Counted from the first letter of the stretch, positions 1 to 6,616 are shown. The stretch is 10,240 nucleotides of DNA from Rikenella sp. (GCA_029054535.1 JAIDFC010000186.1:1-10240), one strand, 5' to 3'. Notes: a model not told the origin generated them from the sequence alone. Program-made: numbers and translations.

Positions 1-1142
1 GATTCTTATCATTAGCAGGCACAGGCAAATCCCATCTCGTCGCAGCGATTGCGGCTTGGGCTATCGTATCGGTGTGGGTATCGTGCACCAAAAACGACGC
101 TTCCGGAATCGGAGGATTGACAGGAGGCGAGTCTACGTTCAACGTCTCGCTGCAGGCCGGAACATTTGCCGGCGCGGCTCTCGGCGGGGGAGAAATGGAC
201 GAAACGAACCTTTCGACCAAAGTCATCCCGACTACGGGGATGCATGAAGACCAAATGGCGAACATTTGGGTCCTTCAATTCGACGCTTCGGGCGGTTGCG
301 TGCGGAGCCAGTACTATTCTTCTTATAATCCAGAGAACTTTCCGGTAACCCTCTCGAACGGGACGGCACAAACCGTGGCGTTTGTGGCTAACACGTTCGA
401 CCCGGACCTTTTTGCGGGGTATAGCGGAACGTGGGGAGCGTTTCAGACGCTGACCAAAACCGTTTCGGAGGCTACGATCCATACCGGGGCGGGGAGTTCC
501 GATCGGTATCTGCTGATCTCCGGGATTTACAAGGGGGATATTACCGCGGCGGGGCTTCCGGCGGCCGTACAGATGAAACGGGCTGTGGCGAAGGTGCGGA
601 TCGCGTGGTCGATCGATCTGGAGACTGCCGGCGAACGGTTCGTGCCCGCATCTTTGCAGCTCTGCAACGCGGCTGCGACGCAAAGTTACATGGAACCGGC
701 GGCTTCCGGCGGAGCGGGACTGTATCCGGCGGCTTCGGCGGCCAATTTCTCGACCTACGAGGCGATGAGTAATCCGATGGCGGGGACGTCGACCTGGTAT
801 GTGGCCGAGAATCTGCGCGGGACGGGGTCCGGGACGACGGCTTTCGACAAGAATGCCGAGACGGCGCAGACCGGACAAGGAGCTTACTGCACTTATATCG
901 ACTTGCAGGGGACCTACACCTTTGCGAGCGGAGAGACGGCCGATCTGAGTTATCGATTCTACCTCGGTGGAGATGTTACGGCGGACTACAACGTGCGTCG
1001 GAATCATATTTACGACCTGACGGTGCGGATCGTGGGGGCGAATGCAGCGGATGCTCGGATTTCGGTAACCTCGGCTGGCGGGACTTGGGGGGTGGATGTC
1101 GAAGGGACCGGCAGTACGACGGGAGACGTGAAGTTCGACTGA
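1..1142 (+). CDS. Fimbrillin/DUF4906-like surface lipoprotein (5' end outside window)
   Basis: The frame is open from base 3, with no in-frame ATG, GTG or TTG until GTG at 72, which lies inside a hydrophobic stretch. The true start is therefore upstream of the window and a start at 72 would cut the signal peptide. Codons 36-83 encode a hydrophobic run (LVAAIAAWAIVSVWVS) followed by Cys at 84-86, a lipobox-like site although Trp at -3 is atypical. The mature part is rich in Gly, Ala, Ser and Thr. Its C-terminal half carries the pattern YVAENLRGT, then YIDLQGTY, YRFYLGG and RRNHIYDLTVRI, which I recognise from Bacteroidota fimbrillin-family/DUF4906 proteins. These are lipid-modified precursors of pili or cell-surface adhesins. 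About 380 codons are visible, a normal size for the family. No partner fimbrial gene is in the window, so the exact role (shaft, tip or other) cannot be assigned. The stop is TGA at 1140-1142, followed by a strong terminator. Confidence 0.8.
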   Translation, partial: FLSLAGTGKSHLVAAIAAWAIVSVWVSCTKNDASGIGGLTGGESTFNVSLQAGTFAGAALGGGEMDETNLSTKVIPTTGMHEDQMANIWVLQFDASGGCVRSQYYSSYNPENFPVTLSNGTAQTVAFVANTFDPDLFAGYSGTWGAFQTLTKTVSEATIHTGAGSSDRYLLISGIYKGDITAAGLPAAVQMKRAVAKVRIAWSIDLETAGERFVPASLQLCNAAATQSYMEPAASGGAGLYPAASAANFSTYEAMSNPMAGTSTWYVAENLRGTGSGTTAFDKNAETAQTGQGAYCTYIDLQGTYTFASGETADLSYRFYLGGDVTADYNVRRNHIYDLTVRIVGANAADARISVTSAGGTWGVDVEGTGSTTGDVKFD

Positions 1143-1202
1143 TCGGGGAAAGGGGGCGAGAGGATCTGGGGTGGATGTCTTTGTGTGAAGCGGAAAAATC
1201 GG

Positions 1203-1237
1203 AAGGATATCGTTCCAAATGAACGATATCCTTTTTT
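1203..1237 (+). terminator. Rho-independent terminator after the fimbrillin-like gene
   Basis: AAGGATATCGTTC at 1203-1215 pairs perfectly with GAACGATATCCTT at 1221-1233 around the loop CAAAT, and T's run to 1237. It lies 61 bases after the stop codon and is a textbook intrinsic terminator for the plus strand. Confidence 0.88.
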
Positions 1238-1261
1238 ACTTTGCTTGCTTTCTAAAAAGTC

Positions 1262-1476
1262 GTCGATGCTTAATCGTATCCGCCGTTCGGTATTTGTTTT
1301 TCGCAGCAGATGCCCCTGCCCAGCGGGGGCACCCGCGGCCGCGCGGCCGACGCATTCGCGCCACGGCGCGCGCCTTTATTGGGGGCTGTCTTTGCCACAT
1401 GCCCCGCGCGCCTCGCCTAAGTAGCGAAATACGCCATTTCAACGGGTAGTTGAAACGGGATTTCGCAGGCGCGCGG
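1262..1476. repeat. Hairpin-family unit alpha, with long hairpin 1404-1476
   Basis: Non-coding. It begins with GATGCTTAATCG-like sequence, has a small hairpin TGCCCC (1311-1316) / GGGGCA (1326-1331), and the palindrome GGCCGCGCGGCC at 1337-1348, which recurs exactly at 6835-6846. It ends in a long nested hairpin: CCGCGCGCC (1404-1412) pairs with GGCGCGCGG (1468-1476), GCGAAAT (1424-1430) with ATTTCGC (1460-1466), and TTTCAAC (1437-1443) with GTTGAAA (1449-1455), loop GGGTA. The same order of parts (small GC hairpin, palindrome, outer GC arms, a CGCCTAAG-like spacer on the left only, inner stem) recurs at 6751-6945, with partial versions elsewhere in 6946-7341. No ORF here looks real. Confidence 0.65.
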
Positions 1477-1498
1477 CCAAATCCGGTTTTGGCTGATT

Positions 1499-1566
1499 CG
1501 GGCCGGAGCCAGCGGAGCGGTCGCCCGAGCAAGCGAGGAACGCGGCCCTCCGCTGGCTTCGGCCCG
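1499..1566 (+). repeat. 19-bp inverted repeat / long hairpin
   Basis: Bases 1499-1517 pair with 1548-1566 over 19 bp, interrupted only by one G:T position (G1506 with T1559). That is a G:U wobble if the plus strand is transcribed and a C:A mismatch on the minus strand. The 30-base loop is GC-rich. It sits between hairpin unit alpha and repeat R1. No coding function is visible. Confidence 0.65.
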
Positions 1567-1611
1567 TCATGGTGAGATCTTGGAGAAATTTTGCTGATGC
1601 AAGAGCCAAAC

Positions 1612-2166
1612 CGAGATGAAATTCCCGTGAGTGCCGGCTGCGGTGGATTTTTCCGAGGCACCGGATTGCCGCCAGCAAGGGTGCAATCGAGCCTTGCGAG
1701 AAATTGCGTCCCGCCGCGGGGGATGGCGGCGATCCGCGCGCCTTGCAGGCGCGGTTCATTGTGAAGAATGAATACGTTCTTGCCTATTGCGATTCGCGCG
1801 CGGTTGTCGGTAATGCGGCACTGCCTAAAAGAAATCGGGGGATTGCCAAGGGGGCGTAGCCTTCTTGGATGCGTTTTTTGCATCCTTTTTGGGGCATACC
1901 AAAAAGGATGAGCCTCCGCGGCTTGAGCGGATTAGAGGGAATACATCGACTTTCCCCGAGAGGGAGATTTCTCCCGGTGGAAACAGGTGTTTTCGATCAG
2001 GAGGCCTAAACTGACAGCCAGCCTGCAGGCAACCGCGACTCTTCGAGTCGCCGGCCTCGGAGCGGGGCGAACGCCACAGGCGGGTGCCGGGGGCGCGCGC
2101 CCGAGGACGAAGTTTTCTTGAAAATGCATTTCACCCGGCAGGCCCGGAACCGGCAGGCCAATAAAA
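1612..2166 (+). repeat. Dispersed structured repeat, copy R1
   Basis: Homologous to 7317-7744 (R2). Shared blocks are about 1661-1739 with 7418-7494, 1840-1964 with 7547-7673, and about 2091-2166 with 7671-7744; R1 carries roughly 130 extra bases (about 1965-2090) that R2 lacks. Hairpins kept in both include GCCGCC/GGCGGC bracketing the first block; CCAAGGGGGC (1846-1855) with GCCTTCTTGG (1859-1868); GGATGC (1867-1872) with GCATCC (1880-1885); and CATCCTTTTTGG (1881-1892) with CCAAAAAGGATG (1899-1910). At 1737-1753 the stem CGCGCC/GGCGCG replaces a different stem (CGCAATC/GATTGCG) at the same place in R2. This points to a conserved folded RNA or single-stranded DNA element, not a protein. Predicted ORFs over it have no recognisable domain and are interrupted differently in the two copies. 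It ends directly against cassette a. Confidence 0.7.
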
Positions 2167-2167
2167 C

Positions 2168-2179
2168 GGCCGATCGGCC
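2168..2179 (-). terminator. Terminator-like hairpin after cassette a
   Basis: Read on the minus strand, the perfect palindrome GGCCGATCGGCC starts 7 bases after the cassette stop and is followed by GTTTTATTGG. The matching place after cassette b holds a different stem followed by TTTTACTGG. It could be a short intrinsic terminator, or a cruciform of the kind found just downstream of variable regions in diversity-generating retroelements. Confidence 0.45.
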
Positions 2180-2186
2180 CCTCTCC

Positions 2187-2375
2187 CTATTCCTGGAGGC
2201 AACGCAACTGAAAACCGTACGCACGGTAGTTGCTGTAATTTGGGCTGACACCGACGCAACTGAAAAGCAAATAGTAGGCGCCAATACTACCCGACGGAAT
2301 AGACGACCAGCTATACCCGTTGTAGCCGACGTACCACAACGCACCAATCCCGTAGTGGCGACGCCCCGGAGCCGG
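2187..2375 (-). pseudogene. Cassette a: C-terminal fragment of an FISUMP/C-type-lectin-like protein
   Basis: On the minus strand 62 codons run from PAPGRRHYG through GYNGYSWSS, AYYLLFS and SNYRAYGFQLRCLQE to a stop at 2187-2189. The pattern (GYxW-SS, a hydrophobic strand, a V-x-P stretch, then YGFQLRC at the end) matches the C-terminus of Bacteroidota 'Fibrobacter succinogenes major paralogous domain' (FISUMP) proteins, which have a C-type-lectin-like fold. A TGA at 2382-2384 lies two codons before the first conserved Pro, and there is no start codon or N-terminal domain, so the piece cannot be a gene by itself. It is a silent cassette or a gene remnant. Cassette b follows in the same orientation at a spacing of 270 bases, and c lies at 7752-7943. 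Confidence 0.7.
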
Positions 2376-2437
2376 GTTTTCTCAACCGAATGGCCCGATT
2401 CGAGTGCCAAGCTTTCTCGATCGGCAGGCCAGTAAAA

Positions 2438-2450
2438 CACCCAGTGGGTG
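2438..2450 (-). terminator. Terminator-like hairpin after cassette b
   Basis: On the minus strand, six bases after the stop codon, CACCCA pairs with TGGGTG around a very tight loop, followed at once by TTTTACTGG. Position and tail match the hairpin after cassette a, but the stem sequence is wholly different, so the structure and not the sequence is kept. Confidence 0.45.
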
Positions 2451-2456
2451 CTCTCC

Positions 2457-2641
2457 CTATTCCTGGAGGCAACGCGTCTGAAAACCGTACGTACGGTAGT
2501 TGCTGCCATTCGGGTAGACACCACCGCAATTGAAGCCCAAGTAGTAGCTATTGCTGCCTGAGGCAGACGACGCCAGCTGTATCCGCTGTGGCCGACGAGA
2601 TACAACGTCTCGTAGTACGGGTGGCGGAAGCCCGGAGCCGG
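2457..2641 (-). pseudogene. Cassette b: frameshifted C-terminal FISUMP-like fragment
   Basis: Homologous to cassette a. The minus strand encodes PAPGFRHPYYETLYLVGHSGYSW in one frame and SSASGSNSYYLGFNCGGVY then PNGSNYRTYGFQTRCLQE in another. Compared with a there are two extra bases (CG) directly after the Trp codon, so the reading frame is broken, and two codons are missing shortly after. The first bases (ACCCGGCTCCGGG) and the last 24 (2451-2474) match cassette a exactly, whereas the middle codons differ heavily. It has no start codon or N-terminal domain. It is a silent or decayed cassette. Confidence 0.65.
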
Positions 2642-2751
2642 GTAAAACAAAAAGCGCCGCCGAGCACTCCAACTGATCCTGTCGGGCGAGAAAGTCCGAT
2701 TCGTCTGCCGAGCGGCCTTGTTGTTTCTCGGAAGCGGTAGAGATGGGGTGA

Positions 2752-2788
2752 ATAAAAGAAAAGGTATCGCTCCGAACGGACGATACCT
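2752..2788 (-). terminator. Rho-independent terminator after cysteate synthase
   Basis: On the minus strand GGTATCG (2787-2781) pairs with CGATACC (2769-2763), with an inner TCC/GGA, and is followed by TTTTCTTTT (2762-2754). It begins about 40 bases beyond the stop codon of the minus-strand gene that ends at 2826. Confidence 0.75.
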
Positions 2789-2825
2789 CATATCGAATCG
2801 TGTTGCTATGTGATTTGACGGAGAC

Positions 2826-4148
2826 CTATTTGAATAACTCTTCGAGCGCCGCCACCACCTGGTCCGGATCCGGATCGAGCGGGAAGATCCGATGCGGCTT
2901 GAGATACCACAACTCTTTCCCCCGCTGGAAACACTCTTCGCCGCCACCGGTAACGTTGAGCATGACGATCTTTTCCGGCTCGATCCGCCCCTCCTCGACC
3001 GCCCGGATCAGCGTCGCCAACGCGACTCCTGCCGCCGAGTAGATATCTACGCCTTCCAGTTCCTCGAACAACCGCCGAGCCTCGCGCGCCTCTTCGTTCG
3101 TCGCCACCAGGATATCCCCACCCGTGGCCTTGAGGGCATCGTACAGGCCGCCGCAAATCCCGTACGGCGGTTTCCGATTCGAGAGCACCTTCGCGTCAAT
3201 CGCCTCGGCATCGGCCCGCGCCTGGTCGGCATCGTAAGGCAGCATCTCCCGACTCCCCGCCCGCCAAGCCTCGTACATCGGCACGAACGGCACGTTCTGC
3301 GACACCATGAGCCGCATCGTCTTATTCCCGAACCGGCCGTCTTCGACGAGCCGTTGATTGGCTTCCCAAGCCGCGATCGCCCCCGTGCCGCTCCCCACCG
3401 CCTGGAAATAGTAGTCCGGAATCTCGCCGATCGTCGTTACGGCCGACAGTACGGTGGTCCCCATTCCGTCCCTCCGCGCCACATTTTTGGCTCCCCCCTC
3501 GGCATAGAAGCGCGGCGAGCGCAACGCCATGTCGCTCAGCCTGATCGCATCGAAATAGTCCCCGCCGCTTTTCGGTGCGATCAATTTGACGCACGGATCC
3601 AACGGCTCCTCGAACCACAGCGCACCGATATTGTCCTCCGGCACCGAAAGCAGCAACGGAATCTTATTATCCGAGCAAACTTTCGCAAACGCCCGCGCCG
3701 TATTCCCCGCCGACGCCACCACCAGCACCCGCTGTTCATCTTCGGCCCTCCGCGCGCACACATTGTAAGCCTCCGTCTCCTTGAACGAGCAGGTGGTCAT
3801 CCCCGCCCCGATTTTCGGAAAATAGCCGCTGAAAGTGATATAAAGGTTCTTCAGGCCGAGTTTTTCAGCGAGTCCGACGCTTTTATAGGTAACCGGCGCA
3901 TGGCTTCCGCGGAGCATCCGCCGAATGGGCAACCAGTCGCAAAAGCGGTAGATTCCGTAGGTTTCATCCCGCACGTCGAGCTGTTTGGCCGCATACCGGG
4001 TCCGCACGAGTGTCGGTCCTTCTGCTCGAGGGTCTTCGAGCGTCCAGCCTTCGTCTTCAAATTCGCGGCCCGAAGCCACATTGGTCAAGGTGTAACGAGT
4101 GGGTTTGAAATTCTCCATTCCGTGTTTCGATTCGCTGTTTGCCGACAT
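2826..4148 (-). CDS. Cysteate synthase (PLP-dependent, threonine-synthase-like)
   Basis: Predicted to make L-cysteate from O-phosphoserine and sulfite with pyridoxal phosphate, in the cytosol. Cysteate is the head-group precursor of sulfonolipids in Alistipes-type Bacteroidota. The 440-residue protein is a fold-type II PLP enzyme. CSFKETEA places the Schiff-base lysine at K123; SAGNTARAF at 146-154 holds the Asn that contacts the cofactor; GSGTGA at 252-257 is the phosphate-binding glycine loop; LNVTGGG is at 397-403. The N-terminal segment and overall pattern match cysteate synthase more than classical threonine synthase (ThrC), the main alternative. The ATG at 4146-4148 is used; an internal ATG ten codons later (MENFKPTRY, 4118) is equally plausible because neither has a Shine-Dalgarno, as is usual in this phylum. 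It is a single-gene unit: promoter at 4197-4226, terminator at 2752-2788. No other sulfonolipid gene is in the window. Confidence 0.87.
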   Translation of the reverse strand: MSANSESKHGMENFKPTRYTLTNVASGREFEDEGWTLEDPRAEGPTLVRTRYAAKQLDVRDETYGIYRFCDWLPIRRMLRGSHAPVTYKSVGLAEKLGLKNLYITFSGYFPKIGAGMTTCSFKETEAYNVCARRAEDEQRVLVVASAGNTARAFAKVCSDNKIPLLLSVPEDNIGALWFEEPLDPCVKLIAPKSGGDYFDAIRLSDMALRSPRFYAEGGAKNVARRDGMGTTVLSAVTTIGEIPDYYFQAVGSGTGAIAAWEANQRLVEDGRFGNKTMRLMVSQNVPFVPMYEAWRAGSREMLPYDADQARADAEAIDAKVLSNRKPPYGICGGLYDALKATGGDILVATNEEAREARRLFEELEGVDIYSAAGVALATLIRAVEEGRIEPEKIVMLNVTGGGEECFQRGKELWYLKPHRIFPLDPDPDQVVAALEELFK

Positions 4149-4196
4149 GTCGATAGTTTTTAGATCTACAAGTCGGGCGGTTTAGTTTGACGTCGG

Positions 4197-4226
4197 CAAA
4201 GGTACGAAAAACCGAACCGGTCCAAA
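4197..4226 (-). promoter_or_regulatory. Bacteroidota-type promoter of cysteate synthase
   Basis: On the minus strand TACCTTTG (4204-4197) fits the -7 consensus TAnnTTTG exactly. TTTG (4226-4223) lies 18 bases upstream, close to the usual 19-21 for the -33 box. The -7 box lies about 48 bases before the ATG at 4148, leaving a leader of roughly 40 bases. Confidence 0.7.
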
Positions 4227-4227
4227 T

Positions 4228-4241
4228 GGGTATTTATACCC
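4228..4241. promoter_or_regulatory. Inverted repeat abutting the -33 box (possible operator)
   Basis: GGGTAT-TT-ATACCC is a 14-base inverted repeat with 6-bp arms, one base upstream of the cysteate synthase -33 box. Its position suits a regulator-binding site, but no regulator is known and a chance palindrome cannot be excluded. Confidence 0.3.
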
Positions 4242-4624
4242 ATATCCGCCGACTGTTTCGGAATTTGCGTGTCGGTGTTGAGGACCTCGGGTGGTTTTTC
4301 TTTGTGAGTTCGTTTTCCCCAGGCGTGCGGTTTGAGAACAATGGGGTAGACACAGCCTGGTTCGTGTGCCGAGCGGCTCCGTTGTCTCCATAGTATAGGG
4401 GAACAACGGTAGGCTCATGGTGAAGAAGGCTCGGGTTTCAGGATCTACAAACTCAATGGCGAAACCGTTATCTCAGATCGCTCGGGCAGAGTTTCGCTTC
4501 GCATTTTGCTCTGGGTGGAATCGGAATTATTCTTTGTGATCGCAATACGGGCGAAATTTATTCGTTTCACGAATCGTTGTGTCGTGTGTCGACCTTTTCC
4601 GGACCGGACCCTGCGGATCGAGCG
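4242..4624. other. Divergent intergenic region without a recognisable gene
   Basis: About 380 bases between the two divergent promoters. I see no credible protein gene, tRNA or known RNA. It holds a hairpin CCGTTGT (4379-4385) / ACAACGG (4403-4409) with an inner CTCC/GGGG and no T-run. Just before it, 4361-4390 resembles 2700-2729 and, over its first part, 7400-7417 (pattern TTCGnnTGCCGAGCGGC), a short motif shared among the intergenic regions. Confidence 0.5.
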
Positions 4625-4656
4625 TTCGGATAATTCCGAGAATATTCTTAATTTTG
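4625..4656 (+). promoter_or_regulatory. Bacteroidota-type promoter of the paired M23 genes
   Basis: TAATTTTG at 4649-4656 matches TAnnTTTG. TTCG at 4625-4628, one base from the TTTG consensus, lies 20 bases upstream. The -7 box ends only 9 bases before the ATG at 4666, which bears on start choice for that gene. Confidence 0.6.
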
Positions 4657-4665
4657 TAAGATTTA

Positions 4666-5661
4666 ATGTTTGACCAATCCCTGCGCATGGATTCCTCGCA
4701 ATCGTCTTCATATTACACCCTTTACCACTACTTCAGGGAGCAGTTCGTGCTGCCTCTGCGCCAGTGGTTGTACCGCTTCGTGCGGACCGTACTGTTGGTC
4801 TTTATCGTCGCTTCGGTGGGGAACTTCGTCTTCTCTTACTTCTTCTATACGCCGAAGATGCACCGCCTGCAGGAACAGAACGAAGCCATCGTCCGCAAGT
4901 ATCAACAACTCGAACAGCGGGTCGATGCGTCGCTGGCGCGTCTGACAGAGCTGCGCGAACGGGATCATGCCGTTTATCGGGCCATATTCTCGACCGATAC
5001 GCTCGATATTCCGGGCGTTTATACTCCGTATTCGGCCGAGAAATATGCCGATGCGGGTTATGGCCGCTATGCGCCGCTGATGACTCAGGTGTGGGAGAAG
5101 ATGGATGCGCTGGGGCGGCAGCTCTATCTGCAGTCGCTCTCGTACGACGAGATCGAACGACTGGCGGTGGACAAGGACCTGATGGCCGAAGTGGTGCCGG
5201 CGATCATGCCGATCGATAAGAATATGTTACGCGGCGATATCGGAGCTTTCGGGATGCGGATGCACCCGATTTTGAAACGGTATATCGGTCATGAGGGGAT
5301 CGATATGGGGGCGCCGACCGGAACCCCGGTCTATGCGACGGGGACGGGGCTGGTGGCCGACCAGAGGCCGCAGACCGGATACGGGATTCAGATCGTGATC
5401 GACCACGGGTTCGGTTATCGGACTCGATACGCCCACCTGAGCAAGAACTTAGTGAAGCCGGGACAGCTGGTCAAGCGGGGCGAAAAGATCGGCGAGGTGG
5501 GGAGTACGGGGCGGTCGACGGGGCCGCACTTGCATTACGAAGTGATCTATCGCGGGAAACCGGTCAATCCGATCAACTACATCAGTCGCGACATGAGCGA
5601 AGAGGAGTTCCGCGCCATTACCGAATCGGCCAAGGCCACAACCTATGAATTGAATGAGTAA
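4666..5661 (+). CDS. Membrane-anchored M23 family metallopeptidase (first of pair)
   Basis: Predicted zinc endopeptidase that cuts peptide cross-links of peptidoglycan, held in the inner membrane with its catalytic part in the periplasm. Of 331 residues, about 38-62 form one membrane segment, 64-108 a likely coiled coil rich in Glu, Gln and Arg, and 195-307 the M23/LytM domain. Metal ligands H209 and D213 (GHEGID) and H290, and catalytic H257 (YAHLS) and H288 (GPHLHYE), are all present, so it should be active, not a degenerate activator of the EnvC type. The promoter's -7 box lies 9 bases before ATG 4666, so transcription would begin almost at this codon; the ATG at 4687 (MDSSQSS, residue 8) would leave a normal leader and may be the real start. 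The gene overlaps the next one by 8 bases, so the two are very likely co-transcribed and translationally coupled. Stop codon TAA. Confidence 0.88.
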   Translation: MFDQSLRMDSSQSSSYYTLYHYFREQFVLPLRQWLYRFVRTVLLVFIVASVGNFVFSYFFYTPKMHRLQEQNEAIVRKYQQLEQRVDASLARLTELRERDHAVYRAIFSTDTLDIPGVYTPYSAEKYADAGYGRYAPLMTQVWEKMDALGRQLYLQSLSYDEIERLAVDKDLMAEVVPAIMPIDKNMLRGDIGAFGMRMHPILKRYIGHEGIDMGAPTGTPVYATGTGLVADQRPQTGYGIQIVIDHGFGYRTRYAHLSKNLVKPGQLVKRGEKIGEVGSTGRSTGPHLHYEVIYRGKPVNPINYISRDMSEEEFRAITESAKATTYELNE

Positions 5662-6616
5662 GCGCGACAGAGATACGACGAACGCAGGGGGCGGTATCCG
5701 ACGGAAGAGCCGCTATTCGCAATGGATGAAATGGGGGTTCCGTTTCCTGAGCGGTTTCGCGGTGGCGGTGGTCTATTTCATCGTCTTTTCGCTCTTTTTC
5801 GACACCCCGATCGAACACGAACTCAAGAAGAGCACGCGGCGGATCGAAGAGGAGTACCGCAAGCTCGAGCAGCGATACGATACGTTGCAACAGGTGCTCG
5901 ACAATGTGGCGGAACGGGATCGGAGCGTGTATAAGATCCTGTTCGAGGCTGAGCCGACGTTGGCCGCCCACGAAGACCGGGCGCGGAGGCAGGATTTCCG
6001 GGCGCGGCTCGAACGGATGTCGAATCGCGAACTCGGTCTGTGGTTCGACCGACAGCTCGGGCGGTTGTACCAACGGGTGTCGAACTACGGGGCGACGGTC
6101 GAGGCCGAAAAGGAACGCGTGGCGGGGGATTTGCAGCGCGCCCTTTCGATTCCGGCTATCCAGCCGGTGGACAATCGTATTTTGACGTTGTTGACCGCTT
6201 CGTTCGGCGAGCGGGTACACCCGTTTTTCAAGACCATGACGCAGCATGACGGGGTCGACTATTCGGTGCCCACCGGGACGGCGGTTTTTGCCACGGCGGA
6301 CGGGACGGTGCGTAGCTTGCAGACGCGCGGGCAGACTTCGGGGCTAAGCCTCGTGATCGACCATGAGAATGGGTACGAGACGGTCTATTCGCACTTGGAC
6401 AAGGTGGTGGCTATGCCGGGGCGGCGGGTGAATCGGGGAGATATTATCGCGTTTTCAGGGAACTCGGGGCTTTCGTTTGCGCCGCATTTGCACTACGAGG
6501 TTCGGTACAAAGGGAAGGCGGTCGATCCGGTGAACTATTTCTTTATGGAGCTGGATATGCCGCGGATGCGACGATTGAAGGAGATTTCGGGGATGGGGAT
6601 GCAGTCGTTCGATTAG
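5654..6616 (+). CDS. Membrane-anchored M23 family metallopeptidase (second of pair)
   Basis: A 320-residue paralogue of the preceding protein with the same plan: basic cytoplasmic N-terminus, membrane segment about 28-50, coiled coil about 52-95, helical linker, and an M23/LytM domain about 185-297. H198 and D202 (QHDGVDY), catalytic H247 (YSHLD), H278 and metal ligand H280 (APHLHYE) are all present, so it is probably an active peptidoglycan endopeptidase. The ATG at 5654 overlaps the end of the upstream gene, with the upstream stop inside this gene's first codons, which suggests translational coupling and a stable product ratio. The two proteins may pair through their coiled coils; that is inference. 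The C-terminal tail is Met-rich and basic. The stop is TAG at 6614-6616; no clear terminator follows before the repeat island. Substrate specificity cannot be read from the sequence. Confidence 0.87.
   Translation: MSKRDRDTTNAGGGIRRKSRYSQWMKWGFRFLSGFAVAVVYFIVFSLFFDTPIEHELKKSTRRIEEEYRKLEQRYDTLQQVLDNVAERDRSVYKILFEAEPTLAAHEDRARRQDFRARLERMSNRELGLWFDRQLGRLYQRVSNYGATVEAEKERVAGDLQRALSIPAIQPVDNRILTLLTASFGERVHPFFKTMTQHDGVDYSVPTGTAVFATADGTVRSLQTRGQTSGLSLVIDHENGYETVYSHLDKVVAMPGRRVNRGDIIAFSGNSGLSFAPHLHYEVRYKGKAVDPVNYFFMELDMPRMRRLKEISGMGMQSFD

Noticed and set aside
12..1007. Long minus-strand ORF over the fimbrillin-like gene
   Set aside because: Arg/Pro-rich shadow of a GC-rich plus-strand gene with a lipoprotein signal and family motifs; no domain.
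1404..1476. Integron attC site
   Set aside because: Nested hairpin shape is reminiscent, but no convincing core-site consensus flanks it and no integrase or promoterless ORF cassette accompanies it.
2118..2435. Plus-strand ORF opposite cassette a
   Set aside because: Antisense of the cassette; the analogous frame on cassette c is not maintained.
2006..2947. Minus-strand ORF of 313 codons
   Set aside because: It runs in the wrong frame through cassettes a and b (the true end RCLQE is in another frame), through a terminator and into the cysteate synthase gene; an artefact.
2892..4163. Long plus-strand ORF opposite cysteate synthase
   Set aside because: Arg/His/Pro-rich mirror of a well-supported enzyme gene.
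4361..4440. tRNA-like fold in the divergent intergenic region
   Set aside because: The 7-bp stem CCGTTGT/ACAACGG encloses only 17 bases; no T-loop or anticodon arm could be placed.
4445..4711. Minus-strand ORF in the divergent intergenic region
   Set aside because: It overlaps the promoter and start of the first M23 gene, and its composition shows no family or domain.
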